Shown: positions 45,883-56,736 of the stretch, one piece after another | How the letters are laid out: every line of letters begins with the position of its first letter | Numbering within the stretch: the first letter of the stretch is position 1 | Assembly: GCA_019915135.1 (NCBI GenBank) | Contig: JAHLMK010000002.1 | Location: 2,604,001 to 2,668,000 of the forward strand | DNA: 64,000 nt | From: Strobilurus pachycystidiatus | Lineage: Eukaryota > Basidiomycota > Agaricomycetes > Agaricales > Physalacriaceae | Direction of reading: 5' to 3' | The notes under the pieces: generated by a model | Told to the model about the DNA's origin: nothing | What the model saw: only the letters and a program-made list of their open reading frames with translations | The model's database searches: none | Made by a program: the position numbers and the translations under genes

Positions 45883-46510
45883 TCAATTCGCAGGCCACGT
45901 CGAAGTACAAGTATCATCATCATTGGCGGTCGGCCAGGGCGTGCCCCACTGACCGGTTGCTGGCGCTGGCGGAATGAACCAGCGACGCTCAAGCTCGAAC
46001 TGCTCCTGTTTCTCCCTTTGCAATGCCGCCTCACGCCTAACCCTCTCATCCCATGCGTCCCTGGCCCGCTCCGCAACTACCTACAAGGACAAGACAAGAG
46101 ATGTTAGTAGGTGAAGAAATATATGGATCAGCTTACCTGAAGCACCACGTCTACCTCATCAGCAAGCAATGGCCAATTATTCGCGACGGAAGGCAGGAGA
46201 ACATCGGCGAGCCACACGTCAAAGGGTAGTGTGGTATACCGCGTATTCACGGTTATCTTGATATCATCGGTCTGCAAATTTGAGAGGACTGTGGCCATTT
46301 GATTACACTGAGTGACAAGACAATCAGCATCATCGGCAGCTACGAAGAATATGAACGCACCCTAGATCGTGTTGGTAAGGAGAAGAAGAGAGGAGGAGCC
46401 GAAGACGAACCTCTTACCTCATAAATGTAGCGTGCGTGGCCCTCTAACTTACTCGCAAACCACCACCAGCCAAATACAAGCCACCACACAATGACCGAGC
46501 AGACAGACTT
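45883..46510 (-). CDS. Unrecognised protein, 5' end missing (family Z-like)
   Basis: Exons complement(join(45883..46080,46137..46361,46418..46510)) keep one frame through two 56-nt introns, giving about 171 residues. The most 5' exon begins after an in-frame TGA and has no ATG, so an upstream exon is missing or lost. Content: a Trp-rich hydrophobic stretch (VIVWWLVFGWWWFASKLEGH) that could be a membrane segment, GAFIFFVAADDADCLVTQ, PFDVWLADVLLPSVANNWPL, and a charged helix (ARDAWDERVRREAALQREKQ). It may be related to the 41.9 kb gene, or be a relic cut by the KDZ fragment just upstream. Confidence 0.5.
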
Positions 46511-46570
46511 TCAGAAAGGGGAACGTTTCGGGTATGGAATTATAACACTCATCTTTCGCATGTCAGGTCA

Positions 46571-46813
46571 TTGAGAATATACAGAGACATCGATGTCATC
46601 CTGGGTCCCTACCCCAAGGAGATTACGCAAACCTCTTTCTCATACGACGTAGTATGCCCCAAGACTTGCCGTTGCTCCTGCCACCGAAAGTACGAGGGCC
46701 TTTCCCATAGCAATGGTGAAGGCATCGAGCGCGCTTGGCCGGCCGACAAGTACTTGCACCCAGCAAATGTAGCGCAAGAGGGAATGGACGTTGTTGAGGA
46801 AGCCGAGGGCTGA
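46571..46813 (+). pseudogene. KDZ transposase fragment
   Basis: An 80-residue frame carrying two KDZ core motifs, FSYDVVC (compare TYDIACQY) and SNGEGIERAW (compare TDGEGIERVW), with the intervening 60 residues compressed to about 20. No other transposase part is adjacent. It sits 190 bases before the intact KDZ copy on the same strand, and is a decayed relic of another copy. Confidence 0.7.
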
Positions 46814-47001
46814 GAATAGATCCTGAGAGTGGACCGAGAGTGTCGTCGACCAGTACATTAGCTCCTCTTGATGTTTGTATGTCATGGCAATCTCCGTATT
46901 AATTTTCATGTGTGATCCGAAGACGGATGCTAATGCCAAATATAACCACCCTACTTTTGGGCAACCATCATCAATGGCCCAAACAGCTCTCCTCCCATCT
47001 C

Positions 47002-50000
47002 ATGTCCAAGAAGCGAACTCTACGCCTAGTTCGCGCCGACGAAGACGACGACGACGGCGCTATCAATGTCGTCCACGCCCGGACCGTCCGTTTGTCAAAG
47101 GATGGACGACGACAACTTACTTCCGTCAGTTCGTCTTGTGCGCGCCTCGAACCTCATGAAAACTTCCCACTGAACTGGACCACGCGATTCATTCCTCCGC
47201 CTCCAGTTCTGGCGTCTCACAAACGTCGATATGCTAACTCTGTAAGCCTTTTGCTCGGCTTGACCTTTCCGACCTGACATAAAGACAGGACCAAAATATG
47301 CTCAATTGGGTTTACGACGGGCGACCAAAGGAGTTCCTGCAGGAGCTCGTACGCTTAGAGGGGTGCGGCGAGGAGACTTGGCGTCATTGCGCGTCCTGTC
47401 GGGATGGTTTACGCGAAATCGTGCCCGGGGAAGCTGTGTATCGGTGCAAAGATTGCTGGGGTACAGACCTGGAATGCTGGTCGTGCATTGTGAGATTACA
47501 TGCCCGGAATCCTTTCCATGAGATCCAGGTGAGTTGTTATCGTCGGATGCATCTGACTCCAGATTAACGCGTCTTTAGTTCTGGAATGGCAAGTGTTTCG
47601 AGGACCGGTCGTTAAAGGATCTTGGGCTGCGAATTCAATTCGGCCACCGCGCTTCCAGAGTCTGCGGTAACCCACAAGCGGGTCCTTGCGACTTCACGAT
47701 CATGCACGGCGACGGTATCGCCAAGGTCGACGCGGATTTTTGCGGCTGCGAGCAGCGTCAGCCAACCCGAATCCAAATGCTCAGATCCGAAGTGTACCCA
47801 GCAACGACACGCTTCCCCAAGACAGGTGCAACCTTCCGCCTTCTGGAGCGGCACGAGAAGCTGAGCTGTTCGGGCAAGCTCTCTTCCTACGAGCATTATA
47901 AGGCTCTCGAGAAATTGACGGATGCGACTCGCATCACTCTGCCAAAGGTACGCTCTTGCTCCTGTCGTCTTCAGGCCTCCTCTCAAACATCATCAGCGTC
48001 GGTACAAATCTTTTTTACGAATGAATCGACAATTTGGCCACCTCAAACTTCTCAAGCGTCACGGCCGAGGCTCTGTTGAGAATGGACGCGAGCTTACGTC
48101 CGCTGGCGCTTTGGCCATTCGATGCCCAGCGTGTCCGCGCCCCAATGTCAACCTTCCGCCAAATTGGCAGACCGCCCCTCCCCATCTACAGTAAGAGTCG
48201 TCTTTTGTTGTCTTCCTGACCATACTAATGCAGCACATGGCAGATATCTGTATCGGCTAATCCTTGCTCTGGATGCCAACTTCCGGCTGTCAAATTTACG
48301 ACGTCCCAGCAGCATTGATCCCGGTCTTCACACCGGTTGGGCGTATATGGTCGCGAACAAGGCATATCTGGAGCATATCGCAAAGTATCCCCGACAGAAA
48401 GATGTACGTATCCTCAATTGTCATCTGAACAAATCTAATTAACCACTTATAGATCAGCTCGTGCTCCGGTTTCAAAACCCTAGCGCACGCCGAGTCGAAA
48501 AATACCACAGGGCTACGCTCCACTGGCGTGGGGATGTGCATTTGCGCTCGCCATGAGATCGTTCGACCAACAGGTGTTGGCGATCTGCAACGAGGAGAGC
48601 GGTACGTTGCCTGGCGTCTACAGTCGTTGTGTGTACTGATTGTCAGCCAGGTATTGTAACATGGACTACATTGCATTGTCCGGCGCACGCGATAACGAGA
48701 ATCAGGATATATTCTATTCGTACGACATCGCATGCCAATGGTGTATCAACTTCTTCAAGCGCATGGAGGAGATGCCGTTCCACCTCCAGCTGAACAGGGA
48801 CGTCAAGGTCTCATGGGGTGTACCGAAGTGCCATTGTAAGGGGCACAAGCTTGCTTGCCAGTGCCAGTTCAGTATGAACGTGCAAGAGGGCGTGGGTCGG
48901 ACGGATGGAGAAGGGATTGAACGAACGTGGGCGGAGTTGAATTCGTCGGCATCATCGACGAAGGAGATGCTGCCCGGGGGTCGTCACGATACACTGGATG
49001 TGCGAATTGGGGCCCACAACTTTGAGAAGCTGGTGGATCTTGGTGAGTGCAATTCTCGTATCCTAGTCGTTGTCTCTAACTGTCCCCTAGGCAATAGTCT
49101 ACATCGCAAGCATGGCGCAAGTCTCGAGGGAGCTGCTCGCCACACTGACGCTCACGAGCAGCTCACGAACGTCCTCCCGCCCGACTGTATCGAGAAATGG
49201 ACAAAAGAAGTCGAGCTGTGGGAAAAGGATCATTCGCGACCGAACCCGTATTTCACGGAGGCCCTGCGTAAGTTCTATCGTTATCAATACTATTCCGACG
49301 TTTTCTGACTACGGCTTATAGGTGCAAGCGAAATCACGGTTCGACAAGCTTTAGTCGATGATGAAATCAAGGAGTTGGCAGCGCAAGAGGTTCCGCTGCA
49401 CGACACGAGCGCGTCTGTCTGCCTATCTCTGGGTCTATTAATTGAGGAGGAACAGTAAGTCATTGGGTCTTATCTTGTCTTAGTCTATCTAACGGCACAT
49501 TTGTAGGCGTCAAGTCAAGCATCTCCTGCAATGCGAAGACAAGGATACGGCGCACACTGTCAAGGAAATCCAAGATAAACGACTCCTGATCCAAACTCAA
49601 TTACGCCAATTCCGGGACATGCAGAGGGTGTATATGCCCAGTTTGATGACGGAGCTGGCAGCGGTGGCCGGTTCACGGAAAGGTGACGTGGAGACGGAGG
49701 ACCTCTACCTGCCTTCCGGCGTAGTGCCTCGTGTCCGCGTCCTTTGTCTCTCGGATATTGCGATGAAGGAGGAGAAACTTCGGGAGGCTCAGTGCTTTGA
49801 TGCGCTGGAGACTGTGCGTACCATGCAGCGTACTCGCCGGTCCCTCACTGCCTGGCGACACAAGAACATCCGTGGCACCAAACGTACCGGGCGATCTTTT
49901 GCAATCATCAAACGACTCGAGGGAAAGTCCGATCTCGCCGTCTCCAAATATCGGCGTGCACGAGTCGCTCTTCTGGCACTCCGGGGAAGCGGTCCATGGG

Positions 50001-50641
50001 AGGAAGTCCTCCGTGTGCTCAATGTGGAGGACGTCAGAGCCCTGGACAGCTACATCTTCGACATCGACGAGCCGAAGGCGAAACGAGCCAAGACCGGTAT
50101 CAAGGCCAATGACGTCCAGCTCGGGAGTGGCAGTTACCAAATTCCTTGGATCTGGTTGATGGAGGGCGTCACCGAAACCCTCAACAAAGACGAGCTGCAC
50201 AGCTCGATTCGGGTAGAGTGGTTGAAGAGCCGTGCTCGGGCGCGCCGATGGACCGAGGAGGTCGCCATGGTCGAGTTTGAGAAAGAGTGCACACTGCGTT
50301 CCTTCGCGCATGAGGTGACCACCTGGGAGCAGCGTACTTTGGGGTGGGACGGCCTTTCGGTGGCCGATGCGAACGGTGTACGCGCTCTGGGATATCGTCA
50401 AGCGGGCATCTATCAGGATCTGGCAGACCATTTCAGGCAGATGTGGGCCAAGCCACCGAAGGGAAAGAGGACTCGAATTCCGGACCGAATCGAGGTGAAG
50501 GCGGTAGAGGAGGAGGAGTCCGATTCCGAGGACGAGGACGAGGTCGAGGCCGCACTTGCGGCCGCGCAGGCTGTCACCACCGAGGATCCAGTGTCTCAGG
50601 GCTCTGGGGCGCTTGTGGCAGTGCAGGCGGACGAGCGGTAG
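47002..50641 (+). CDS. KDZ transposase with CxC2 cysteine cluster (copy 2)
   Basis: Ten exons, join(47002..47241,47289..47528,47579..47947,47997..48190,48244..48403,48453..48601,48651..49042,49091..49267,49322..49454,49507..50641), 1062 aa, uninterrupted. CxC2-like cluster at ~110-220 (HCASCRDG, YRCKDCWGTDLECWSC, FCGCEQR), CPACPRPNVNLP, then the RNase H-fold acidic motifs LDANFRL (~362), SYDIACQW (~475) and TDGEGIERTW (~538), CARHE between, and a long helical C-terminus ending in an acidic run. Introns sit at points equivalent to the minus-strand copy (before the YLYR motif, before CARHE and after it), so the genes are homologous but diverged. It points away from the island. Termini of the element were not identified. 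Confidence 0.93.
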
Positions 50642-51622
50642 TCCCTTCGCGCGCCTGGTATCTTACTTACATCCTATTCTGGACACTGTAGAGGCGCACT
50701 TGCCGTTTTTAATCAGGAACACGTTTGTACACCGTACTATTATGGACTTTACTATTTTATATAATCAGTGCCTTCCGCTTTAGGCCTATAGAACGATTTT
50801 AATCGTGGATGCAACCCGAAATGGTGGTTTTATTAGGATTGCGCCTCAGGGGTATGGTCTGAATGCGGGTGACCCGGGCTCAGTGATAACAAGCAGTCAT
50901 ATGAGGCATAGACCCGATGAGGACACGCTGGTTATATCCAGCCATTTGGTTTCCCCTTCTATTGCTGCAATGGTTGTGATGTGCACGTTATTTTCGAGGC
51001 GTAGAATCACACCTAACAAACAACACAACTCTTAATACTCCGAATGAGAGTAAGGTTTCTGCGGTTTTGGGATATTGGGTTTTTGCAATAGAAAATCAAG
51101 CTTGATTTACTACAACACTACACTTGAAAAACAAGGTTCTTGCGTAACAGAAACGTAGGTGTGCACAAAGTGCGAGTTTGAAGGGGGTGGTAGGGATTTT
51201 GACCGATTGACAAATCGTCTGGTTTTCAGGAAACAATACACAAGCCTCTGACTGAACTTAAACTATGCGACTTTCTCAATCCTCGCGCTGGAGGGGTTGT
51301 ATCAAGAACACAATAGTCTATTGCCACACTTGGTATGTTTCTTATAACCTCGGTAGGAGCTTATTCTTTGAGTTTTAGTGTTTGCGTGGGTTTTAGACCA
51401 AATCGTGCTCGAATTGCACTTGAACTCTCAAGAGGTTATGCTGGTTCACGCTTTTCGCGACTGAACGGTCCTCTCTAGGGAAAGGCTGGCTCAGACTGCA
51501 AAGTCTCTGTAGTGTCTCTAGGGAGATACTATGCTCAAAAACACCGCCTCTAGTACGTTGAATTCAAGGAACTTTGCTCTTCGATTAAGTTCACTTTTGT
51601 TCTAAACCCTTGCTCTTAGTGC
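50642..51622. other. AT-rich stretch, no supported gene
   Basis: Downstream flank of the KDZ gene. No long frame and no splice-consistent model. The base composition becomes AT-rich from about here to the right edge. Confidence 0.5.
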
Positions 51623-51625
51623 GTT

Positions 51626-51899
51626 CACTTCATGAAACATATCATATTTATGCCTGAAATATGGTGAAAAAATGTAAAATTTCTTTAGCATATTTTCATC
51701 TCAAAAATGATGAAGAAATTGTAAAAATACATGAAAATATAATAAATATATGCTATACCTTGCTATAATCAAATGTATTCATCATATTTTCACCCGATTT
51801 TATGATAATTTTATCATTTTCAAAGTGAAAAAATGCTAAATAAATTTTACATTTTTTCACCATATTTCCTGTGTAAATATGGTATGTTTCATGCAGTGG
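51626..51899. mobile_element. CACT-ended MITE (274 bp, hairpin type)
   Basis: The left arm from CACTTCATGAAACAT (51626) and the right arm ending ATGTTTCATGCAGTG (51899) are inverted copies over roughly 100 bases, including GAAATATGGTGAAAAAATGT on both sides, so almost the whole element folds into one hairpin. It is flanked by GTT on both sides (51623-51625 and 51900-51902), a 3-base target duplication. CACT ends with 3-base duplications are typical of the CACTA superfamily. No coding capacity. Confidence 0.85.
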
Positions 51900-51902
51900 T
51901 TA

Positions 51903-53344
51903 GGTTTGTTCTTTTGTTCTTAGGTTTGACTCGAATTCGAGTTTCTTTGGGTGCGTGCAAATTGAATTCGATTTTGTACAGAGTTAGATTACTACAGTAG
52001 AGCTTTGTGGGCTCGTGGCTGCGGGTCACTAAACTAAAACTACTATACTGTATCGACACTTCTTTTTATACAAACGGGTCCCTACTGTACACTAATCTTA
52101 ACTTACTAACTAATAGCCACTTGGAGTTAATTTCCGCGCTGTAGACACCAGTCTAGGCGCTTCCATTTCCTTATTATGCCAGTTTACTCATGACAAACCC
52201 TCTAGAGTTGATCCACGTTGACTAATTTCAAGCTCGGATTGCAACATCCTTGCGTGCTATCGGTCGAATCTATCACATGGGGTTCGTCTTCTCTTGGCTC
52301 TTAATTGTTCTGAATGCTTCTTTGCGACTCGGATTCTTCAGATTGCGTCACCAATTCAGTCTCGATTATCTGATTGAGTCTAGAGCTTCATTTCGCTTAA
52401 GAATCCACTCTAAGATCCATGATAGATCGTTGACTTGTTGTTCGCAATCTGTCTGCTTGTTCCAATCTCTACTGATTTCAGGTCAGATTTAATCACCTGA
52501 GATCTGAAGAAGCTTGGCTTCTTGATTCTTAACGCTCTTGGCGTACTGCGGATTATTCATGAAGAACACTTGATCATCTTTATCTTGATTGGCTTCTTCG
52601 AATAGCTCGGCTGTTACTCGATTTTGTGCTATCGTGGGTTCTAGACTTAGAATTCCAAGGGGATAGTTGTATCGTGTGATAACATTACTGGGCTTTCATC
52701 CCCATTTATGCTGACCTAGACCATTCTGTAGCTTAACCCCATTCTACTTATCATCAGGAAGTGAGCTAATCGAACTCTAATCGTCTATGAACAATACTGA
52801 CAAAGTCGAGTCCGAATTACTTGGAACTCGAGTTCGTTTCTTAGACGAGTCCTCTTTAAGAATGCGTACGTGATGTTGACTTGATAAATCAAGCGGGCAC
52901 TTTGGATGGTGATATTCGAAGATGAATTTCTCCTGGAGGCTCATTCTTGCCCTAATGAGGTCTCCGTATTATCACTGGCAATCTTATGGTCTCTCGTTAG
53001 ATGTATCGTGCATTTCGGCTTCGAGTCTTATCTAGAAATCGCAAAATTCTTGGTTTCTAGGCTCAGGCGCGCATAAAGCGTGTCATCTCCCTTTAACTTT
53101 CGATATGTTGTCCGCAACATCAAGATCTTCACCCTGAACCGTAATTCATTTCGCTTATTTTTCTGGTTCTCTCTTCGGGTTTTGTCTGCACGGATGCAAT
53201 CCCAACTCCAGTTGGCACGAACAAAGCGCTCGCTGGGTCTTCGTGTTATCTTTGCAACTTGGTTAAATAGTCGGCGGTTTCTGGTCGATTTGCCCCAGCA
53301 CCTGCTAACCATTTCACCCTCGAAATTCTTCTACACCTCTCACA
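51903..53344. other. AT-rich stretch, no supported gene
   Basis: About 1.4 kb upstream of gene A. Frames are short. Several copies of the AATTCGA/CTCGAGTT-type palindrome are present (around 51931, 51965 and 52828). Confidence 0.45.
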
Positions 53345-54945
53345 ATGCCTTCTCTTGTTTCCAAGAAATCGTGGACCGGAATCGTCAACCTTATCCCTGA
53401 TGAGGCTCCCGACACCGTCCCCGAGCTAGTTGAACGTCGCCTCGCTGATGGCAAAGCGCTCTTCATCCATATTAAATATTGGGATCCGCCTGCTACGGGT
53501 TTGGTTCCCGCCGTCTTGACGCTTTACAACAGCCTCTGTCCGTTGGTTCTTAAATCGGTCGAGTACATGGACCGCTCCAAGGCTTCCGCCAAGGATAAGG
53601 CCGCGTCTTTGGACATGGTCATCATCAAGGTTCTTGTGAGTCGAATTTCTCTTCTTATGAATTTGTGCTCAATTTTCTAAAATCTTTATAAGGGAGCGAA
53701 CCTTCCCAAGGACAACATCTCCGGTTGCATCTATCCCGAGAAGCTCGCCACGTTCTCCTGCAATCTGCGATTGTTCTTAGGTTTGGCAGTTTCCGAGTTG
53801 GGTGTCAGCCCTCACTTGCATACCGTTAACCTGGCCAACGTGCTTAACGCGTTCGTCATGACTTGCACCAAGAAGGGTACTATCGCGGCGGAAGCTGCCA
53901 GTCTTCCTTCGATCCATCCCCTCCATCCCAAATGGAAGAAACTCATTGAGGCTTCCTCTTCCAAGGGTAAGGAGAAGGCTAAATCTCCCGAACCCAAGGG
54001 TAAGAACAAGCTCAAGGTTCTGGTTCGTCTTTCGATTTTCTGTATTTCAAGTTCGAATTTCTTATGTCTTATGTTATAGAAGGCTTCTTCTTCTGCCACC
54101 GTTCTGGACGATCCTATTCGATTTGCCTCTGGCAACATTAGTAAATCTTCTTTTACTAATGGCTTCCAGTGGGCTGATGATCATTCAGAAATGGGTGAAG
54201 TAAACTCTTCCGAATCCGAAGTAAGCTTCTGATGCCTTTTCGGTCTAGATTACGAGGCTGATCTGGCTGCTTTTCTTAAACAGCTCTCCGTGGAGTCTTC
54301 CGACAAAGAGGATAGCGATGAAGAAGTGGTCGAGGTTGTTACACCTCCCGTTTCTACAGCCTCCGAAGCCGTGAGTTATTGGTTCTTTAGCTATTCGAGC
54401 TCAATTTTTGACTTTTATATAGTCTGCTCGCTCGGTAAAATATCTTTACTATTGTGAAGTACCCGGCCTGGATACTAATTCTTCCTTGTATCACAAGGCT
54501 GTGGCGACGTCGGGATCCACTCCTACTGCTCAGTTGGAGACGGCTCCCAAGCGCAAGGCCACTGTTGCTCTTCCTGAATCCAAGAGGATGGCCAAGGCTC
54601 TTAAACCCGCTGGGTTTAACATTGAGCCCGTCCTCATTGATCAGTTGTCATCTAGTGAGTAACAGATTCGATTTCGATTTTGGGTTAATCTAACTCGAAT
54701 TTGTTTTCTTGACAGCCGCTCAACTGGTCAACGCTTACCAAGGTGCCAGTTCTGCCATTGTTCGCAGAATGCAGATCTTAGCTGCGCTTCCCGCGGACTT
54801 GGCTCTTTCCGCGTCGATGGTAGCCGCGGAACACGGCTATCGCCACGAGTTGTCCTTGACCATGAACAGGGCTCACGGGGAGGTTCAAACCTTCCTGCGC
54901 ACGAGGGACCTGTACCTGGCCGCGACTGATTCTTTGGTCCCTTAG
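53345..54945 (+). CDS. Unrecognised protein A
   Basis: Six exons, join(53345..53635,53693..54022,54080..54220,54284..54370,54423..54654,54716..54945), 436 aa, phases consistent. The N-terminal ~200 residues look globular (SLVSKKSWTGIVNLIPDEAP, ALFIHIKYWDPPATGLVPAV, TFSCNLRLFLGLAVSELGVS); then a Lys/Pro/Ser linker, an acidic patch (SSDKEDSDEEVVEVV) and a helical C-terminus (AYQGASSAIVRRMQILAALP). A possible extra intron at 54435-54495 (GTAAAA donor) would be in frame; I kept the sequence coding because it reads as a plausible protein (YYCEVPGLDTNSSLYH). No family is recognised. It is the first of four genes sharing intron and promoter sequence features. Confidence 0.65.
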
Positions 54946-55305
54946 ATCATCGGGAGCCAAGTCATCATTGATACTTCTTAGCATAAGTAATTGATGACTT
55001 GTTCTTTACAAAGTAACTAGTCGGAAATCTTGGCTTGAACTGTGACTAGTGTACCGGAGGCTTGGGGCTTACGCGACGGACCTTTATCTTTTTAGTCTAC
55101 TCGCGCATGTATTATTATCTGTCGGTCTGCATATAGACATTCTTACTCTTGATCTTGGATTCGATAATCGGACCCGAGAAATTCGGGTTCGATTATCTCC
55201 TATTGGTTTCTTTACTTAGGTCTTGGTTCTTTTCTTAATTGGTTTGGTGCCTTTCTTCTCGATTCTTATAAATTTGATCTTTTCGAGTGGTGGAAATTCA
55301 TCACC

Positions 55306-56473
55306 ATGACTCAGATGAATTTCCCTTTTCTCTGCGAACTTAGGTTCCGCAATCTTCACTCCAGCTTCGCCATTATTCCCGACGATGTTGCAGTGTTTCT
55401 CGAGGCTGAATTAGCGGTTGCTTCCGCTCTTGATCTTTATAGTGTACACCGCGACTTTGTGATGGTGGAACGAGAGCCCGACGGTAGCTTGGGCGACGTG
55501 GATCATCGAGAGACGGCTTTCCATACGGATCGTCATCTTTTCTTTGGTGGACACCACGGTAACTTGGACGTTCCTACCTTGCGGTATATGGTGTATGTGC
55601 TGGTGAGAAAATCGAGCTAGCATTCCTTGTTTGAATTTCTCTGACTATCCTCCTAGCGACGTTACAGTAACTTATGGCGACATGTTGCCCCCGTTACTGC
55701 TCGTGGTGTGGAAAATAGCTTTCTGTCCATGTACATTCTCTGTTGGCATCTTGTGATGTCCTTCTTTCACGAGGAACCGCTTCGCGGATTGGATGGGGTT
55801 ACTCTTCCCCATATCTTACCTTCATCGATTATTCACTTGTCATTTGGTGAATTTTGAGAGAAGTTCCTAGCGGTTATCATGCAATCTTTGGTATGTTATT
55901 TCTTGGCTTAGAAATTCGAGATCGATTTGCTTATTACTTCATAGGAAACCGCGTTCTTTTCTACCGAACAATCATTGCCTCGGTACTTGAACACCATAAT
56001 GTCACCCGAGGACGTCGAATGGATGCGCAGCATCCCTCCCTCCACGCGAGGCATTCCAGTGGACATTCGCGAGCTGATTACTTGGATTCCACGTTTCTAT
56101 GAAGACCGGGTTCTTGACCCTATGCCTGGTAGTCAAGGACTATTTCGTGATCGCGAGTTCAGTTTCTCTACTCTTCGCCAAGGTCTTAATGCTGCAGGCC
56201 CTATATATCCCACGTAAGCATTTGTTAGAAACTCGAATTCGAATTTCTGACTTCTTTCTTAACAGGCTTATCGATCAGGATTTTCCCAATATACCTAAAC
56301 GTTTTTGGGAAATTACTTGGTCAACTGCCTCTGCTGCGGACATTCGCCTCTTACAACACGTTGTAGCTTCCTTGTTGCCTGAACAACTTTATACTTTTTA
56401 TACTAGGCTGTATAATAGAGGTAACAGTCCTTTGTTTCGACACTTTTGTATAGAGCCGCATTGGAGGGAGTAG
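55306..56473 (+). pseudogene. Unrecognised protein B with an in-frame TGA
   Basis: Four exons, join(55306..55602,55657..55890,55945..56213,56266..56473), 335 codons; introns of 54, 54 and 52 nt fit in phase. Exon 2 contains one in-frame TGA (55855-55857), between HLSFGEF and EKFLAVIMQSL; the frame is coding-like on both sides and continues to a stop at 56473. Content: FPFLCELRFRNLHSSFAIIP, RTHRD-like acidic middle, WRHVAPVTARGVENSFLSMY, SPEDVEWMRSIPPSTRGIP, FWEITWSTASAADIRLLQ. No domain is recognised. Either a recent nonsense change or a recoded stop; a short intron removing the TGA would be only 14-24 nt, which is too small. Confidence 0.6.
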
Positions 56474-56736
56474 TTACATTTCTTATATGTCTCCCTTTGA
56501 CTTTGAATTCCTTGTACCGAATTGTTGAAAATCAACATGTCTTTTATACACATCAAGTTTCTACAATTCGATCTTGAATTTCTTATTTGCATCTTAATCT
56601 TTTTCGTTCTTCAAAGCGTTAGAAGCGTCAAGTAAAATTTTTACAGTCTACAAGAAATGCGTGTTTGTAAAAGAAAAAGTTAAAGTCCAGTAAGTAAAAC
56701 TAGTCCGATTGTCTATTTTAGAAAATCGAGCTCGAA

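Noticed and set aside
46640..46939. Minus-strand frame of 99 codons
   Set aside because: It is the shadow of the KDZ fragment on the plus strand.
15725..50641. A TET/JBP dioxygenase gene, often reported next to KDZ elements
   Set aside because: I looked for the Fe(II)/2-oxoglutarate core in all long frames and found none.
54435..54495. Extra intron within exon 5 of gene A
   Set aside because: GTAAAA is a weak donor and the sequence reads as plausible protein in frame; kept coding, though not excluded.
55842..55870. A tiny intron that would remove the TGA of gene B
   Set aside because: Possible GT...AG pairs are only 14-24 nt apart, far below the intron sizes seen here.
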